From NCBI GenBank assembly GCA_945910005.1, contig OX246746.1:36006638-36070637 (forward strand): a DNA stretch of 64,000 bases, in the 5' to 3' direction. The notes beneath the pieces were generated by a model. The model did not search any database. It was not told where the DNA came from and saw only the letters and a list, made by a program, of their open reading frames with translations. This DNA comes from Isoperla grammatica (taxonomy: Eukaryota; Arthropoda; Insecta; Plecoptera; Perlodidae). Numbering within the stretch: position 1 is the first letter of the stretch; every line of letters starts with the position of its first letter. Positions 46,662 to 58,760 of this stretch are shown piece by piece. Made by a program: the position numbers and the translations under genes.

Positions 46662-46912
46662 GCCACGGTTTTTAAGGACCACGCTATGACGCTTGCGTGA
46701 GCGCGATGCATCACGCAGAAGTCAAGTCAACCAGGTCCTCCACCATCCTCAACGGAATCCTCGAGACTGATCAAATCCACTACAAAACACAGCTTTGACT
46801 TCTGCGTGACGCATCGCGCTCACGCAAGCGTTATTGCGTGGCCCTTAAAAACCGTAGATGACGCTTGCGTGAGCGCGATGCGTCACGCAGAAGTCAAAGC
46901 TGTGTTTTTAAA
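46662..46912. repeat. Three alternating copies of a GC-rich hairpin unit
   Basis: The segment GACGCTTGCGTGAGCGCGAT plus G(C/T)(G/A)TCACGCAGAAGTCAA occurs at about 46689-46729 (plus), 46795-46834 (inverted) and 46859-46900 (plus). Flanking words CACGGTTTTTAAGG and CCTTAAAAACCG also pair. This allows two competing hairpins. Confidence 0.88.
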
Positions 46913-47902
46913 TAGGGACAACCGGTGTTCCGCAAGGTGGGTAGGTGAACATACAGCCCTGAATTACGTGCATTTCAATGAAACGAGCAGCATACAGTTC
47001 GATCTCGTTTCCCAAGGAACGCTATTTGCCTGTTGCGCACGTATGGGCAATAATAACCATAGGTCATTGCTCTCCCCCCCTCATACATGAGTGATAACAT
47101 TTACCGATGTGACATTCATGTATCATGTATGTATAGACAGACGTGCATTCGAGCCGGCGCCGGAATACCCTCGCCACTCAAAGCACACGCACTGTTGGGT
47201 AAGTTCCCCAGAAAAAGAGGAACTTTTAAAAGTTAATTGTTACTCTGTGTTTAAAGACACTTTTAAAATTTACAGTTTCTCGAAAAAATAAGGAACTTTT
47301 GTGTTCTTGAAACATTAAAACTAAAAGCTCCTTTTGCGAAAACATAATGTGATACGGTTGTGATTTTTACCCGCTTATCGCAAGGTAAAGTAACAAACAT
47401 TTATGTCACTACTTAATTGATCAACTCATTTCGCTATTTATGCCCGCTCAGGATTCCAACTTATCATTCCTTGAATGGAAAATTAATTATAATGTAAAGC
47501 AGCATTGGAACGTGTAATGTTAATACAACCTGCACAAAATCGAACGGATAAGGTAGGCGAAACAGCCTCTCTCGGCCCAGAATTTAAAACGGGAAGTAGC
47601 TGTCATCTAATGATAAAGAAGCAAACATGGGCCTAAGTGTCAATGGCGGTTATTATAAACTTCTCGAAAACTGGTACGAATTTCTAAATTTTTTGATTCT
47701 AGTTCCCCGGAATTAGTAACCTGTTTTCAGACGTAGCTGGAGGGGCCGGTTTGTTGTTGTAATAAATGCCTCATGAAATGAATGAACTTTTCAATATTTT
47801 TTTAGAAGTTTCCCGGAATTAAGAACTTTTATGTCAAACGTTCCTTTCATTACAAAAGGAACGTGTTCCTTTTTAAAAAGTTCCTATCCAACACTGGGAT
47901 GA
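46913..47902. other. Non-coding stretch, no gene recognised
   Basis: No repeats of note apart from short AAGTTCCTTT / AAAGGAAC inverted words at about 47843-47884. Confidence 0.45.
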
Positions 47903-48424
47903 CGTACGTATAGGAGTTGGCTACGTGCTAGTACGTCCTAACGTCCTTCCCGTCCATGCACGTACGTATAGGAGTTGGCTACGTGCCAGTATACGTCCTA
48001 ACGTCCTTCTCGTCCATGCACGTACTTATAGGAGTTGGCTACGTGCCAGTACGTCCTAACGTCCTTCCCGTCCATGCACGTACTTACAGGAGTTGGCTAC
48101 GTGCCAGTACGTCCTAACGTCCTTCCCGTCCATGCACGTACTTATAGGAGTTGGCTACGTGCCAGTACGTCCTAACGTCCTTCCCGTCCATGCACGTACT
48201 TATAGGAGTTGGCTACGTGCCAGTACGTCCTAACGTCCTTCCCGTCCATGCACGTACGTATAGGAGTTGGCTACGTGCCAGTACGTCCTAACGTCCTTCC
48301 CGTCCATGCACGTACTTACAGGAGTTGGCTACGTGCCAGTACGTCCTAACGTCCTTCCCGTCCATGCACGTACTTACAGGAGTTGGCTACGTGCCAGTAC
48401 GTCCTAACGTCCTTCCCGTCCATG
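47903..48424. repeat. 58-bp minisatellite, nine units
   Basis: Unit contains GGAGTTGGCTACGTGCCAGT, ACGTCCTAACGTCCTTCCCG and TCCATGCACGTACTTA. Units are nearly identical, differing mainly at ACGTACGTATAG versus ACGTACTTACAG. The second unit has a 2-bp insertion. Confidence 0.95.
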
Positions 48425-49315
48425 CGCGATTTAAACTGTTCGCCTAACATTAGATGTGTGGGTCAGAAGCCATTTACCTACTATCTCAAATTTTCACTAA
48501 AAATGAGTTGTATCTATGGTTGCCTGGTTCGTTATTAGCTATTATTGCCAGCTTTTTCCACGACAATCCATTTCGGTGCAAAATCGACCATCTCTAGTGT
48601 GGAGAATTCATGCATTAGATTCAAAACCTACCACCTCCACAAACCAATCAGGAAGCAGCTATTATATGTGCATCTAAAAGAAAGTCCATCTAAGAAGTGC
48701 ATATTCTGGTTGTGGAGGAGTAACCAGGTATTTTTAACTAACTGCATATATTACAAATTTTAGTACTTGAAGAGCCTACAGGTAACATAAACACATTTTC
48801 TTGATTTCCCACAAATCAGATACAGTTTTTTTTTTCTGAAACACTCTTGTATGCTTATGCACAGGGTCGGGCCTCACCTGGGCCTAAATCCTAATTAATA
48901 CCATTTAATTGTTCACTCACATTAATTGTCTGCGTGCTTGTCTTGGAGCATCAATTACCTGTGATTGTATTGACACCATAAAAAGGCAAAGCACATATTA
49001 TGTGCAGCGTACACCTCACTCACGCTATGCCTATGGGATGCGGTGCTGGCTCGCGACAGTCCTACGCCCGTGCACTCGTGCAGTGTGTGTGACCTTGACG
49101 CTCTAGACTGATGCACAGCGCAGCATTCGTAAATTTGCGGACTCAATCAATTACCTCGAGTGCCGAGAGGAAGTTCTCGGTTGGTTTATACATTATTCCC
49201 TCGACCCCGCCACCAGGTCGGTGGCCCGTGATACAGATGCAGAAAGCCAAAAACATGTTACATAACATATAACTGGTTAATTGTTTACACACAGAGCTAA
49301 TAAGCCCAAAAATAA
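48425..49315. other. Non-coding stretch, one exon-like frame
   Basis: At 48552-48749 a frame on the plus strand is open between an acceptor-like tattgccag and a donor-like cag|GTATTT, with KTYHLHKPIRKQLLYVHLKE in the middle. I recognise no family and treat it as unproven. Confidence 0.3.
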
Positions 49316-49329
49316 TAATAATAATAATA

Positions 49330-49385
<56 letters not shown>

Positions 49386-49386
49386 C
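49316..49386. repeat. (ATA)n/(ATT)n microsatellite
   Basis: Nine bases of AAT-type units pass into a run of ATT units, forming an inverted pair at the switch (ATAATAATTATTAT). Confidence 0.95.
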
Positions 49387-50375
49387 ATTATTATTTTAGG
49401 TAAACAATTAGCATAACATTAGCACAACACAGACAAGTAATCGTTCAGCATCAATAAACAATAACGTCATGTAATTCTATAGTATGCAAATGTTGAAGAT
49501 AAACAGAGAGGGCGGAGCCATTTACATATGCGTGTCTGTTCACTTCATTATAACTAGTTACTATACTATATCTACCAAGTTTCTATATCTAAATTACTTT
49601 ACTTTATTTGTATTAAATATTTATTTCTATTTATTTTATTTATATTTTATGTTTAATAAATAAAGACCACAATTACTTACATAATCGTGTGCAGTGCTAC
49701 AAATGCAATCGTAATGTTTTGCACGTAGGTGTGCCACGTTATATCGCTTCCTGACTAATGAGGTATATTGAGGTGTTGATTGTGCGAAGGAATGCCAATT
49801 GGCTGTATGCCAGCAGCAATCGCGCCATGAGTCACGACTACTACACCCAAGTGCACACCCACAACTGCAACTGCAACTGCAACTACAACTAAGTGCAAGT
49901 GTAAGTGCAACTGCAGCTGCTCGATCTAGGGTCACGTGGGCTGTCAGTTTTGAACATTAATTTTGTTCTTAGTGAATAAACGCAAACGGTAAACCGAACG
50001 CTTGAAGCCGACGACCATTTTATTCCCATAATGCCAACATTTGTACACTGACTTAGTTGAGGACAAGAAAGTTAGTCGATCTTTCGTCGATCTTGGCATT
50101 TCACAAATGGTGTACATGTATGTATGTGTACATGTACATGTACAAACATGAGACGATATCCCCGAATCTATTGCCGGAAGCCATAACAGAAGTTCAACCA
50201 TGCGCACATTTCTTGGAAACCCAAAATCTATTCAAATAATATAGGTGTCCACACAACAAACAAACGATTACATTTGATTACTCCTTTTTGACAGTTCGGA
50301 CCCAACAATTATAATAAATGCAGTGATAAAAATTCCCTGCGGCGTTCTCAGCTTTGCAAAGGGCAAAGTTTAGCA
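49387..50375. other. Non-coding stretch, no gene recognised
   Basis: Contains a (GCAACT)n-like tract at 49863-49918 and a TGTACATGTA run at about 50112-50143. Confidence 0.5.
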
Positions 50376-50728
50376 CAATCGAAATAAGAGTTGGTTTAGT
50401 GAAATAGCAATAAGGTGTAAGCGAATTGGAACATACAATATCAATGCTGTGGTTCACATCCGTCACAGTGGATTGAAATAGTCATAAGAAATGAATCAAT
50501 TCCATTTCTTTTTTCAACTTCCCATGATGCACCTTATGACGAACCAATCAGAACGCAGAAGACAACTACGGAAATCAAAACAAAAACAGTAGCACCGGAT
50601 ATTTTGCTGTTATAGTCAATGATAGTAAGTACACAATTAAGGCGCTGCTTTGACTTACTGAAATAAGCAACTAGTTGCTTGTTATTTCACTATTTCACTG
50701 TTTCTTATTGCAACTCTTATTTCAATTG
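50376..50728. mobile_element. TIR/foldback MITE, copy 2
   Basis: Ends AATCGAAATAAGAGTTGGTT / CAACTCTTATTTCAATTG are inverted. Shares GTGGTTCACATCCGTCACAG and GATGCACCTTATGACGAACC with 38306-38660 and differs from it by small deletions. Confidence 0.85.
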
Positions 50729-50990
50729 TGAATCGGCCTTTACATGATGCATTCGTAGGACGTTGGTGTGTATATAGTGCAGGTAAGACATATAAGTGGA
50801 AGTGTGTCCTTAATTGTATGTGGAATCTCCATCTTATGATGTAATATGCAAATTATTAACTCATAAAATCAAATCAAACTTTTGTATTTCTCAATTCGAA
50901 GTAGTGCATACTGTTGCATGCCTGTTGGCGTTACGGACCATCCGAATGCATTCATTGCATATAAGCATATAAGGTTCTATTAATCTTTAC

Positions 50991-51143
50991 AATATTTTGA
51001 CAGAATTCAAGACAATCGGCATCGTCATCGCCACCAAAAAGAAACGACACGACATCGTGGAGACAGAGATTCTCCTTGAGGCTGCTCTCTATGTTCACTC
51101 CCTTCTTCTTGTACTGATAAGATGAAGGCCCAGGGTGTGCCAT
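50991..51143 (-). CDS. Candidate first coding exon, unknown protein
   Basis: ATG in strong context (agtATGG) opens 51 codons that end at ATT|GTAAAG, a usable donor, in phase 0. The peptide begins MAHPGPSSYQYKKKGVNIES and ends with a VVSFLFGGDDDADCLEFCQN stretch. Its composition looks like real protein rather than chance translation of AT-rich DNA. I recognise no family, and I did not find the next exon. It could be an isolated open frame. Confidence 0.35.
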
Positions 51144-51628
51144 ACTTTATGATGTGAGAGAGATTTATAGCGATATTTTCCCCCACCTTGCCTAACATAA
51201 AACTTTTCTAGCTAAAGCGAAGTATGCTGCTTCTTGCAGCCTATGCAGCCTAATCAAATACAACTCAGCATGTTTGGCGTGTTATGGTGAGTGACTCAAC
51301 GGCTGTGAGTCTCCCGTACCAAGCCGGCGCCTAATAGTGCAGTACGGTACTATTATACATCTATGCCTACTGGCAGTGCAAGCACTATAATCCTGTTATA
51401 GATGGCTGCATGCATGTATCATGTTCTAAATTCTTTCGAGGCACGTTCGTTTTGTTCAGTTATTGACCTTAGTGCATAATATATTGCAGTATTGAACTTG
51501 GATTTTGTTTTGTTATCAAACAGTGAATTGCACTTTCCTCTCTTCAGCAAGTTTTTAATTTCTATACTACACGCATACACATTACACATACATATCCATA
51601 TCCATGACCATGTACAATGTACCTAGTA

Positions 51629-51872
51629 TAGTTGCCCCAACGAAAGTATTCTGATGCTTACGACACAGCCGAGTTCGCAAGGTGACAACCTAATTTTCTA
51701 CTTCGCTAATTAATATCATCTAATCGAATCAGGTCCATTGGGGATAATTTAAGACCTTCCGTTGGTTACCTGTAACGGTGAGTGTGGCCAAACCGCCTGT
51801 GCACTCGACTAAGCCGAACCATGCGTTTACGAATACCTGAGATCGGTATGCGAATACTGTCGTTGGGACTAG
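51629..51872. mobile_element. MITE family with CCCCAACGAAAGTATTC ends, copy A
   Basis: Left end GTTGCCCCAACGAAAGTATT, right end ...GAATACTGTCGTTGGGACTA. Flanked by ctagtata on both sides. Internal words GGTCCATTGGGGATAATTTA and TGGTTACCTGTAACGG are shared with copies at 54.3 and 57.1 kb. Confidence 0.82.
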
Positions 51873-52522
51873 TATACAATACATATCCCGGGTGTCTTGT
51901 TGCACGTGTTCTATCAATTGGTCTGCCTCTACTACTTTGCCCTTCCCCGTCAATAATCTGTAGTATTCCTTTGTGTTTCTAAAAACTGTTTCCATAAAAT
52001 CATCTCAATGAACTAATGGGGCAATTAGCAATAATACTATATCAAATACCATACTTAAATTACTTATTCGCCATTGTGTATAGTTGCCGACACTATGCAG
52101 GATGCAGTCCTATTTCATTGAAGGTGTAACAACATAAAATATTGAAAGTGGTTCCTGGAAACTTGTAGCGTTTTGCCCGCCGAGCGAGAGTGTACCCATA
52201 TCGCCGTATGGTAGGCATAGGCGCCGACTACGGGGGGGCTTGGGGTCTAGCGCCCCCCCTGAAAAATGTCAGGGGGGGCGGAGCCCCCCCTGAGATTCTA
52301 TGCAACGCATACACAAAATACGAGACCTTCTCATGTTGATGCGCGAACTTATAACTTCCGTTTGAAACTCGCCAAAAAGATTAGCAATCTTCAAGTTATT
52401 TCAAGATGACGATTCACAAGCCATTGCGGCCATTGTGCTAGTCCATGGTGTTTCGTATCAAATCGAGTCTTATTATCAAACGATTATAACGTGTTTGCAA
52501 GACGTTTACCTTTACAGGCCAG

Positions 52523-53068
52523 CAGGGGTGGACTGGGATAAAAAGGCCCGGGATGCTGGGTTTTGGGGGGCCCGCACGAGGTGGCGTGGCATAGCTGGGG
52601 TCTGGGGCGAAGCCCCAACCGCCCGGGAGGCAATTACGCCGAAGGCGTGAACATATTTTTGGGGTTGCATTGAATTTTATGGCCTAAAACGCGATTTTAA
52701 GACGCGATTAACGGAGGCCAGCCTACCAGTAACACTACCGGGTGAGTAATTAAGATGTAAAGAAAACGATATTCGAGGTAGGCCAACGGCCATTAGTGTT
52801 ATGACTGATAAGTACTTAATATTGTCACTTGCAAGTCGCAAAATGCTAGTGTGCGAGCGGATTTGACAAGGGTTCCCGGGCGATGCGGGTCAGTGGCGAG
52901 TCTCTAGATTCTGTGAGTTAAGTTTGGGCGAGATTTTTTAGCAATTATACAGAGAAGTATTATCATCATAGGATAGGACCTTATGGGCCCGGACCGCCAA
53001 AGGGCCCGGATTGGCCTAGGGGCCCGGGATGCGATCGCATCCCGGCATCCCTAGCCAGTCCGCGCCTG
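52523..53068. mobile_element. Nested 546-bp hAT-like MITE
   Basis: CAGGGGTGGACTGGGATAAA at the left, ...TAGCCAGTCCGCGCCTG at the right, with a perfect 8-bp duplication caggccag (52515-52522 and 53069-53076). GGGCCCGG words near both ends form local palindromes. It is related to the partial copy at 31576-31912. Confidence 0.92.
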
Positions 53069-53605
53069 CAGGCCAGGGAGATGGGGCTGGAAAAGCCAAT
53101 GGATTTCTGTCAAAACTTCTCCAGTTTGAAACGTTCTATTTCACGTCGTTGATGATCAGTGAAAGTCAAAATTTTGCAAAGCACTTACCTCTACTTTTAG
53201 ATGGCACAATCGACACCAAAATCTTACCACAATCGTGGTAAGATTGACATAATTACAACGGCAATCGAGGTATTAGTATTACGTCGTGACGGATATTTAG
53301 CGGTTTGGGAAAAATCACAGTCGCAGTCTTTTCAGAAAAAGGAAAATACCACATCGACTTGACGATGGCAGTGACGCTCATGGTTACCTGACGAAATCAA
53401 TAAGTATTCAAGTTTGGGATCAAACTACTTCCAGTTTTCGAAAGGATTTCAGGCAAAAGTAATCAATCACATGGCCAAAATGAAACAATTTGCAATTTCA
53501 AAAATCGATGGAGAAGTTTAAACGTTACTTTCAAGCAGAATTTTGATATTTCTGTGAACTATAGCACCCCTTAGATCTATCCAAACTTCGTGATGATATT
53601 TAGGG

Positions 53606-53762
53606 TTATACGGCCCATATGTTTGCAACAAGGCTAATCGAGACGATGCCGGGGAGGTTATGAGGATGACATCCATGCCCAAGCCAGGATTCGAACCTGG
53701 AACGCAGAGACTGCGGTTTACTAGACCAACGCCTAATCGACCTCGGCCAACTGCGCCGGCTC
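53606..53762 (-). mobile_element. tRNA-like SINE (family B)
   Basis: Minus strand: GGCGCAGTTGGCCGAGGTCG (A-box side), then the B box GGTTCGAATCC within CCAGGTTCGAATCCTGGCTT, then a body with GATGTCATCCTCATAACCTC. The head resembles a leucine/serine-type tRNA with a long variable arm but is fused to a SINE body, so I do not call a tRNA gene. It sits inside the 52.2-kb element. Confidence 0.75.
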
Positions 53763-54144
53763 CAAACTTCGTAACTACTAACTACGTGTCTCCAATGTTT
53801 ATGCGAGTCACTTTTTTGAGCCCCCCCTGAAATGTTAACAAGTCGGCGCCTATGATGGTAGGAGTGGCTTGCCGTGTGAATTGCCAGCTGTTAGTTCGAT
53901 TTGCATGTTGAATGAGGGGTTCCAAGCAATTTCGACCATGCCACTACAAGGACACTGGTGACTGACGTAGGCAAGGGGACAACTTGGCGCCAAGAACATC
54001 TATTATTTTCTGTACAAAATATACTGATGTGAGCGGCCACACGATTATAATACGGAATGATATCATAAGATTGTGAAGATCTTCATCTAAAAACACGAGG
54101 GCCTGGATAAACAAAGATGCCAGACTTCCAGGCGCGTAACAACG

Positions 54145-54310
54145 GGGGGGGGGGGCAAGTGACCCCCTCCCCCCACTCTTCTCTACACGCCCCCCACTCA
54201 TCTAGTTTTAACCTCAACTTAACCTATAGTAAACTTCCCTAAAGTACCTAATAATTATTTTATATCCGTTGTTCCTCCATTCAAGTTTGGTCAACAATAT
54301 AAAATGCAGC
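54145..54310. other. Short spacer with G run
   Basis: A G run at about 54145-54155 followed by CAAGTGACCCCCTCC resembles the homopolymer termini of hAT-like elements elsewhere in the window. The matching end was not found. Confidence 0.4.
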
Positions 54311-54625
54311 TAAAGTGGCCCCAAGGAAAGTATTCTGATGCTTACGACACAGCCGAGTCCAAGGTGACAACATAGTTTTCTTCTTCGTGAATTCCTACCA
54401 TCTAACCTAAACAGGTCCATTGGGGATAATAATTTAAGACCATCCGTTGGTTACCTGTAACGGTAGGTGTGGCCATACAGCCTGTGCACTCGACTAAACC
54501 GGACCATGCATTTACGATGTGTGAAAGGACGCCAGGTATCTGTTGATTTTCTTTCAGTTGGCGCGGTTGAAATGGGCAGTTGACAATGACCTGGAATCGG
54601 TATGCGAATACTTTCGTTGGGACTA
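54311..54625. mobile_element. CCCCAACGAAAG MITE family, copy B
   Basis: Ends TAAAGTGGCCCCAAGGAAAG / GAATACTTTCGTTGGGACTA. It keeps an internal segment (GGTATCTGTTGATTTTCTTT, CGCGGTTGAAATGGGCAGTT) that copy A has lost, so this and copy C are the longer form. Confidence 0.8.
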
Positions 54626-57144
54626 GTATAGTTTACTTTTGCCAGGTTTGGCCGGGGTCTGTGGAAAACGCGGCCTGTGAATTCGCGTCCTGCGGAAAGT
54701 GAGGCACGGGTGTAGAATTTGAGGCCTGCGCAAACCAGTTTATTCAGTCACCATTCAACAGTATAGATAAACCACCCCCTAACCTGGTGCCTCAATATCC
54801 GCAGAAGGATGTCAAGGGATTACGCAGGTAGCGTGCCTCGATTTCGCAGGACTCGTTTTCCGAGTTCCCGTTTGCCGCACGATTAGCATTTAGTACCGGA
54901 AGTTCATTTTTGTTATCGTTTCCTTTATGATTATATTGTTGTTTACCATTGGACTGCACTAGATGTGGACACTGGACTATGTCACTGTCATGTGGTGCAC
55001 TGCCCACTTTTGAACAGAGCGCAATTGTTGGTGGAACATTGTGCTGGCCAGTCGCCCCCCCCCCCTTCCCCCTCCTCAGCCCTGGTTGTTTCCGCCAGTG
55101 CATAATATATTGGCGGTGAAACCGATGGTCTTCATTTGTCGCGATTGCCCGACAAACAAGATACACAGCCGTAAAGGCGGTAAAATGGAAACTCAAATGA
55201 AGTTGTTCGCGTTATTAGACACCATAAATGTTAATCTCATGCCTTTTTCCGCAAAGTATACTCACCATCCCTTGTAGTGTAGTATGCAGCTCCAAACCAT
55301 GGGATTGGTATTCAACTATACCGCAGTTTTGGTTCACAAATATTTAACATAAGCATTGATGGTTAATAGTTATTAACTTCTGTGATACTCAAATCCGGTA
55401 CTTAATGTTATTTAGTTTATCTTTATTTAGAGTATAAAATAATCGGAGGCCACTTGTTTTTGGAAGCTATATGCATCCACTATTCTTGCTGGTTAGAGAG
55501 TAGAGACGATTACAACATTGTACAAAGAGAGTAACAAATCAGTCGTGTTTTGAACCCAAAATTTGCTGCTGTGTTGCTTGATTTTGATTTGGAAATAACT
55601 TCAGTTGCTATAGCACCGTCAATCTTCATACCAACACAACTGGTGTACGCGGGTCTATGGCAGCCTCGTTTGCACACGAAACACTGCCCTTACCGTCCAA
55701 GTCAGTGTCCTAGTGGTCTGCAATCTGCATTCAGACAGAAGTCACATCATTCGATACCGTTTCAAATTTTCTGATTTAATCCAAAATCGTTTTGTTTTAC
55801 ATCTTGAAGTCGTTACTATTAATTACACAACATTCTATCCATGTATTTATTTATAACGCGTCTTTCCACAGTATCATTGCTTGCCCGACGTCATAGATGA
55901 GTGAGGCATGGCCAACCAAATGTCAGTATTTGAAATCGCCATCCACTGATTGGCTACGACTCCCTCATTAATGACGTCAGTCGTCAACATTCAAAGTGGG
56001 ACACTTGCACCCCATGAAAACACCTGGCTTTGACGTGTGCGCGCGCGCGTGTGTGTGTGTGTGTGTGTGTGTAAGCACTTTCAGGTTCAATAATCCTTTT
56101 GTTTTCTAACCGAAACCTCACAAAAAACAAGATTACTGCCGTCATAACGTGTGCGTGTGCATGGCGAGGAATTGATAGCACGCAATTTGATCGCCACTCT
56201 GCGATAAGGGAATAGCAATTCGCAGTAACAGGCCCCGCGTGCATGTTTGATTGCTTTTGCGATAGACGTCACACTATCAATGATAGGCTATGTTCTGCAC
56301 CAACTGTCACAAGAAGCAGGGCTTGAGTTTCCCTTCTACATACAAGTCTGTTTTATGAGACACAATTTATTAAGTTATATTATAACCAATCAAAAAATTA
56401 CTTACAAAAAATTACACACATTCTGAATAAAATTCCCTGAGTTGATAACTCTCAACATTTCGACATAAAAATAATACAAGAGCATAATGATTATACAGTC
56501 GATATAACAATGGATAAATACAGTGAGGAAAAAAGTTGAAAAAACTCTTAGGATACATACAAGTTTCAGTGATTACATTTAGATGTTTATTTCGATTTTG
56601 CTACATCTAATTTTCCGTACAAACACAACAAACATCAAGCGACAGCTGATTGAAGTGTCAATTCTCAGCTATATATTTCTATTGCGATCCAGGCAAGTCT
56701 TGTTGATATAGTTATTGCCAATTCACACCACTGTCAGGTGCGGAGACGGCAAATTAACTGAAAGGTACCATCGGCATGATTGAGAAGAATCAATCGTGTT
56801 TAGAAGAGGTCTTGTGTAAAAGAACATAATTTATGAAGTACCGATAGAACCTTGCACCATTCTTCAAGTTGAGTCGAGCCAGAGGTCGGGCATTGGTTAT
56901 AAATTTGAAAATAATGTTGCAAGCTTCGAGTTCACCGTTTCATAGTGGCTTTGATAGCTGATAAGCCGTGGTTTCTGAGTTTCCATGTTGGAACTATGTC
57001 TTTGAAACTCTTAGTATGTATCACGCTCATCTCCGCAATTAGCGTCGTTACAAAACATGAGTGCATGGCGAAGAGGAGATGCAAAACTAAAACAACGTGG
57101 ATTGCTCGCTTCGCTCGCCCATATTCAATACACGTTATGATATA
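54626..57144. other. Non-coding stretch, unassigned open frames only
   Basis: A minus-strand frame at 55040-54800 with VQCPHLVQSNGKQQYNHKGN and NRAANGNSENESCEIEARYL looks polar and coding-like but has no clear splice borders or family. A (CG)/(TG) dinucleotide run lies at 56040-56072. Confidence 0.35.
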
Positions 57145-57452
57145 GTAGCCCCAACGGAAGAATTCGCATACCGATCTTAGGTCATTGTCTACTGCCCCTT
57201 TCAACCGCGCCAATTGAAAGAAAATCAACATAACTGGCGTTCTTTCACACATTCGCAAATGCATGGTTCGGCTTAGTCGAGTGCACAGGCGGTTTGGCAA
57301 CACCCGCCGTTACAGGTAACCAACGGAAATTTTTAAATTATCCCCAATGGACCTGTTTAGATTAGATAGTAGGAATCAGCGAAGTAAAAAATTAAGTTGT
57401 CACCTTGGAATCGGCTGTGTCGTAAGCATCAGAATACTTTCGTTAAGACAAC
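57145..57452. mobile_element. CCCCAACGAAAG MITE family, copy C (inverted)
   Basis: TAGTAGCCCCAACGGAAGAA at the left and ...GAATACTTTCGTTAAGACAA at the right, in reverse orientation to copies A and B. A much decayed relative is seen at about 63514-63680. Confidence 0.8.
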
Positions 57453-57644
57453 TATATGTTCATGTTGACAAGTTTCAATGAAAGGAGGAAATAATGCGTG
57501 TAATGGTGTGTTACAACGTTGCATAAGAGATCGGTGAAATAGTTTTACAGCCGTGGATACTGTTTTCACGTTCATGAAGCGTAACAAACGTAGATGTTAT
57601 TCGAGTCCGTATTTCTGTTCACCGTTTTCAGTTTTCTAACATAT

Positions 57645-58166
57645 TCCTGACATACAATGAAACGTGTAGCTTCGATTTTCAAATTGAAACATTGACTTCT
57701 GAAAGTAGCTACAAAACATGTGTTTGTCAATTAATTTCTCAACGGCCGTGCAACGTTTTTTTTTTTTATTTTTAAGTAATACGTGCTGGCCATGAACAAT
57801 TAGTCGTTGCGGGCAAAGATTAAAGAACACACTTTGGTCTAGGGTATGAACTAATTCCAGTGTAACAATTATCTGTAACTGTATTTTTTTTTATGATTGT
57901 TTTAATCTAACGGTACGGAGAGCGCATTTGTACCAGTATATTACTACCATCATAAACAAATGCACTGAAAATAGTTCATACCCTAGACCAAAGTGTGTTA
58001 TTTACCCGCAACGAAAAATTGTTTATGGCCAGCACATATTTCTTGCAAAACGTTGCACGACCTGAAGCAATAGCGACAGTACCGGCCGTTGAAAAATTAA
58101 GACCAAACATATACTTTCAGAAATCAATGTTTCAATTTCACAGTTACACGTTTGTATGTCACGAAT
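57645..58166. repeat. 520-bp foldback with arms of about 210 bp
   Basis: Arms 57645-57861 and 57963-58166 pair over most of their length. Examples are TTGGTCTAGGGTATGAACTA and its inverse TAGTTCATACCCTAGACCAA (one mismatch), and the ACATACAA..AACGTGTA / TACACGTTTGTATGT ends. Spacer about 100 bp, no coding. Confidence 0.85.
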
Positions 58167-58466
58167 ATTTTAGTAAACTGAATACGGTGAGCAGACAGTG
58201 TTTGCTTGATATAAGGTAATTGGATTATTTACAAACGTATGGCCGTATATCAATAAGTTGGTCTTAGAGAATTATGTACTCTGTACCCATATCAACTTCT
58301 ACCCACGTTCATCTAAATGTATTTAGATTTTTTTTTTAAAGACACGGCCGAAATGAATAGAATTAGAACCTAAATAAAGCATCGAGAGAATAAAGAGTGT
58401 GTGTTATTAGTCAACAGTGTAAAAGAAGTTGATGCACTGGTGACACAAGTGACGTATTGTGTAGGC

Positions 58467-58760
58467 CTACGTATAGGGTGTGGGTAGGGACGTTTCTTTG
58501 CAACAGCTCTCTCCCTCTTTCTCATGATGACCTCCGTGTGTTCCTCTTGCTCTTGGATCCTCGCGGTCCATCTGATCAGTGCGTTGAGAGTGTGCATGGC
58601 CGCTAAGGTCACTGAGTAAATAACACATTGCGTGAAGTGAAGGTGAAGGTATAATATTATGCACGTGAGATGTATGCTGATTACTATTTACTGGCATCCA
58701 TTGATTCCTGCTCTGCTCTGGTTCAACTCCGCCTTCATTCATATCCAGCCGCAAGCTAGA
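58467..58760 (-). other. Exon-like open region, two overlapping frames
   Basis: One minus-strand frame from 58760 to 58467 stays open with SSLRLDMNEGGVEPEQSRNQ and a histidine-rich stretch. A second frame from an acceptor-like tttactcag at 58612 to a donor-like GTAGGC at 58470 reads AAMHTLNALIRWTARIQEQE followed by a very basic region (MRKRERAVAKKR). Both look like protein; at most one is likely real. No family recognised. Confidence 0.3.

Larger units (their letters stand above)
52216..53854. mobile_element. 1.6-kb hAT-like element
   Basis: TIRs CATAGGCGCCGACT / AGTCGGCGCCTATG with a perfect 8-bp duplication atggtagg (52208-52215 and 53855-53862). Runs of G and C lie just inside both ends. 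It contains a complete smaller element at 52523-53068 and a tRNA-like SINE at about 53606-53762. No transposase seen. Confidence 0.92.

Noticed and set aside
47903..48424. CRISPR array or coding repeat
   Set aside because: Units are head to tail without spacers, and no frame stays open through them.
49143..49388. 81-codon ORF with a poly-isoleucine stretch
   Set aside because: Created by the ATT microsatellite.
51729..51995. 88-codon ORF
   Set aside because: Falls in a MITE whose relatives at 54.3 and 57.1 kb also give accidental frames (for example the 123-codon ORF at 56932-57303).
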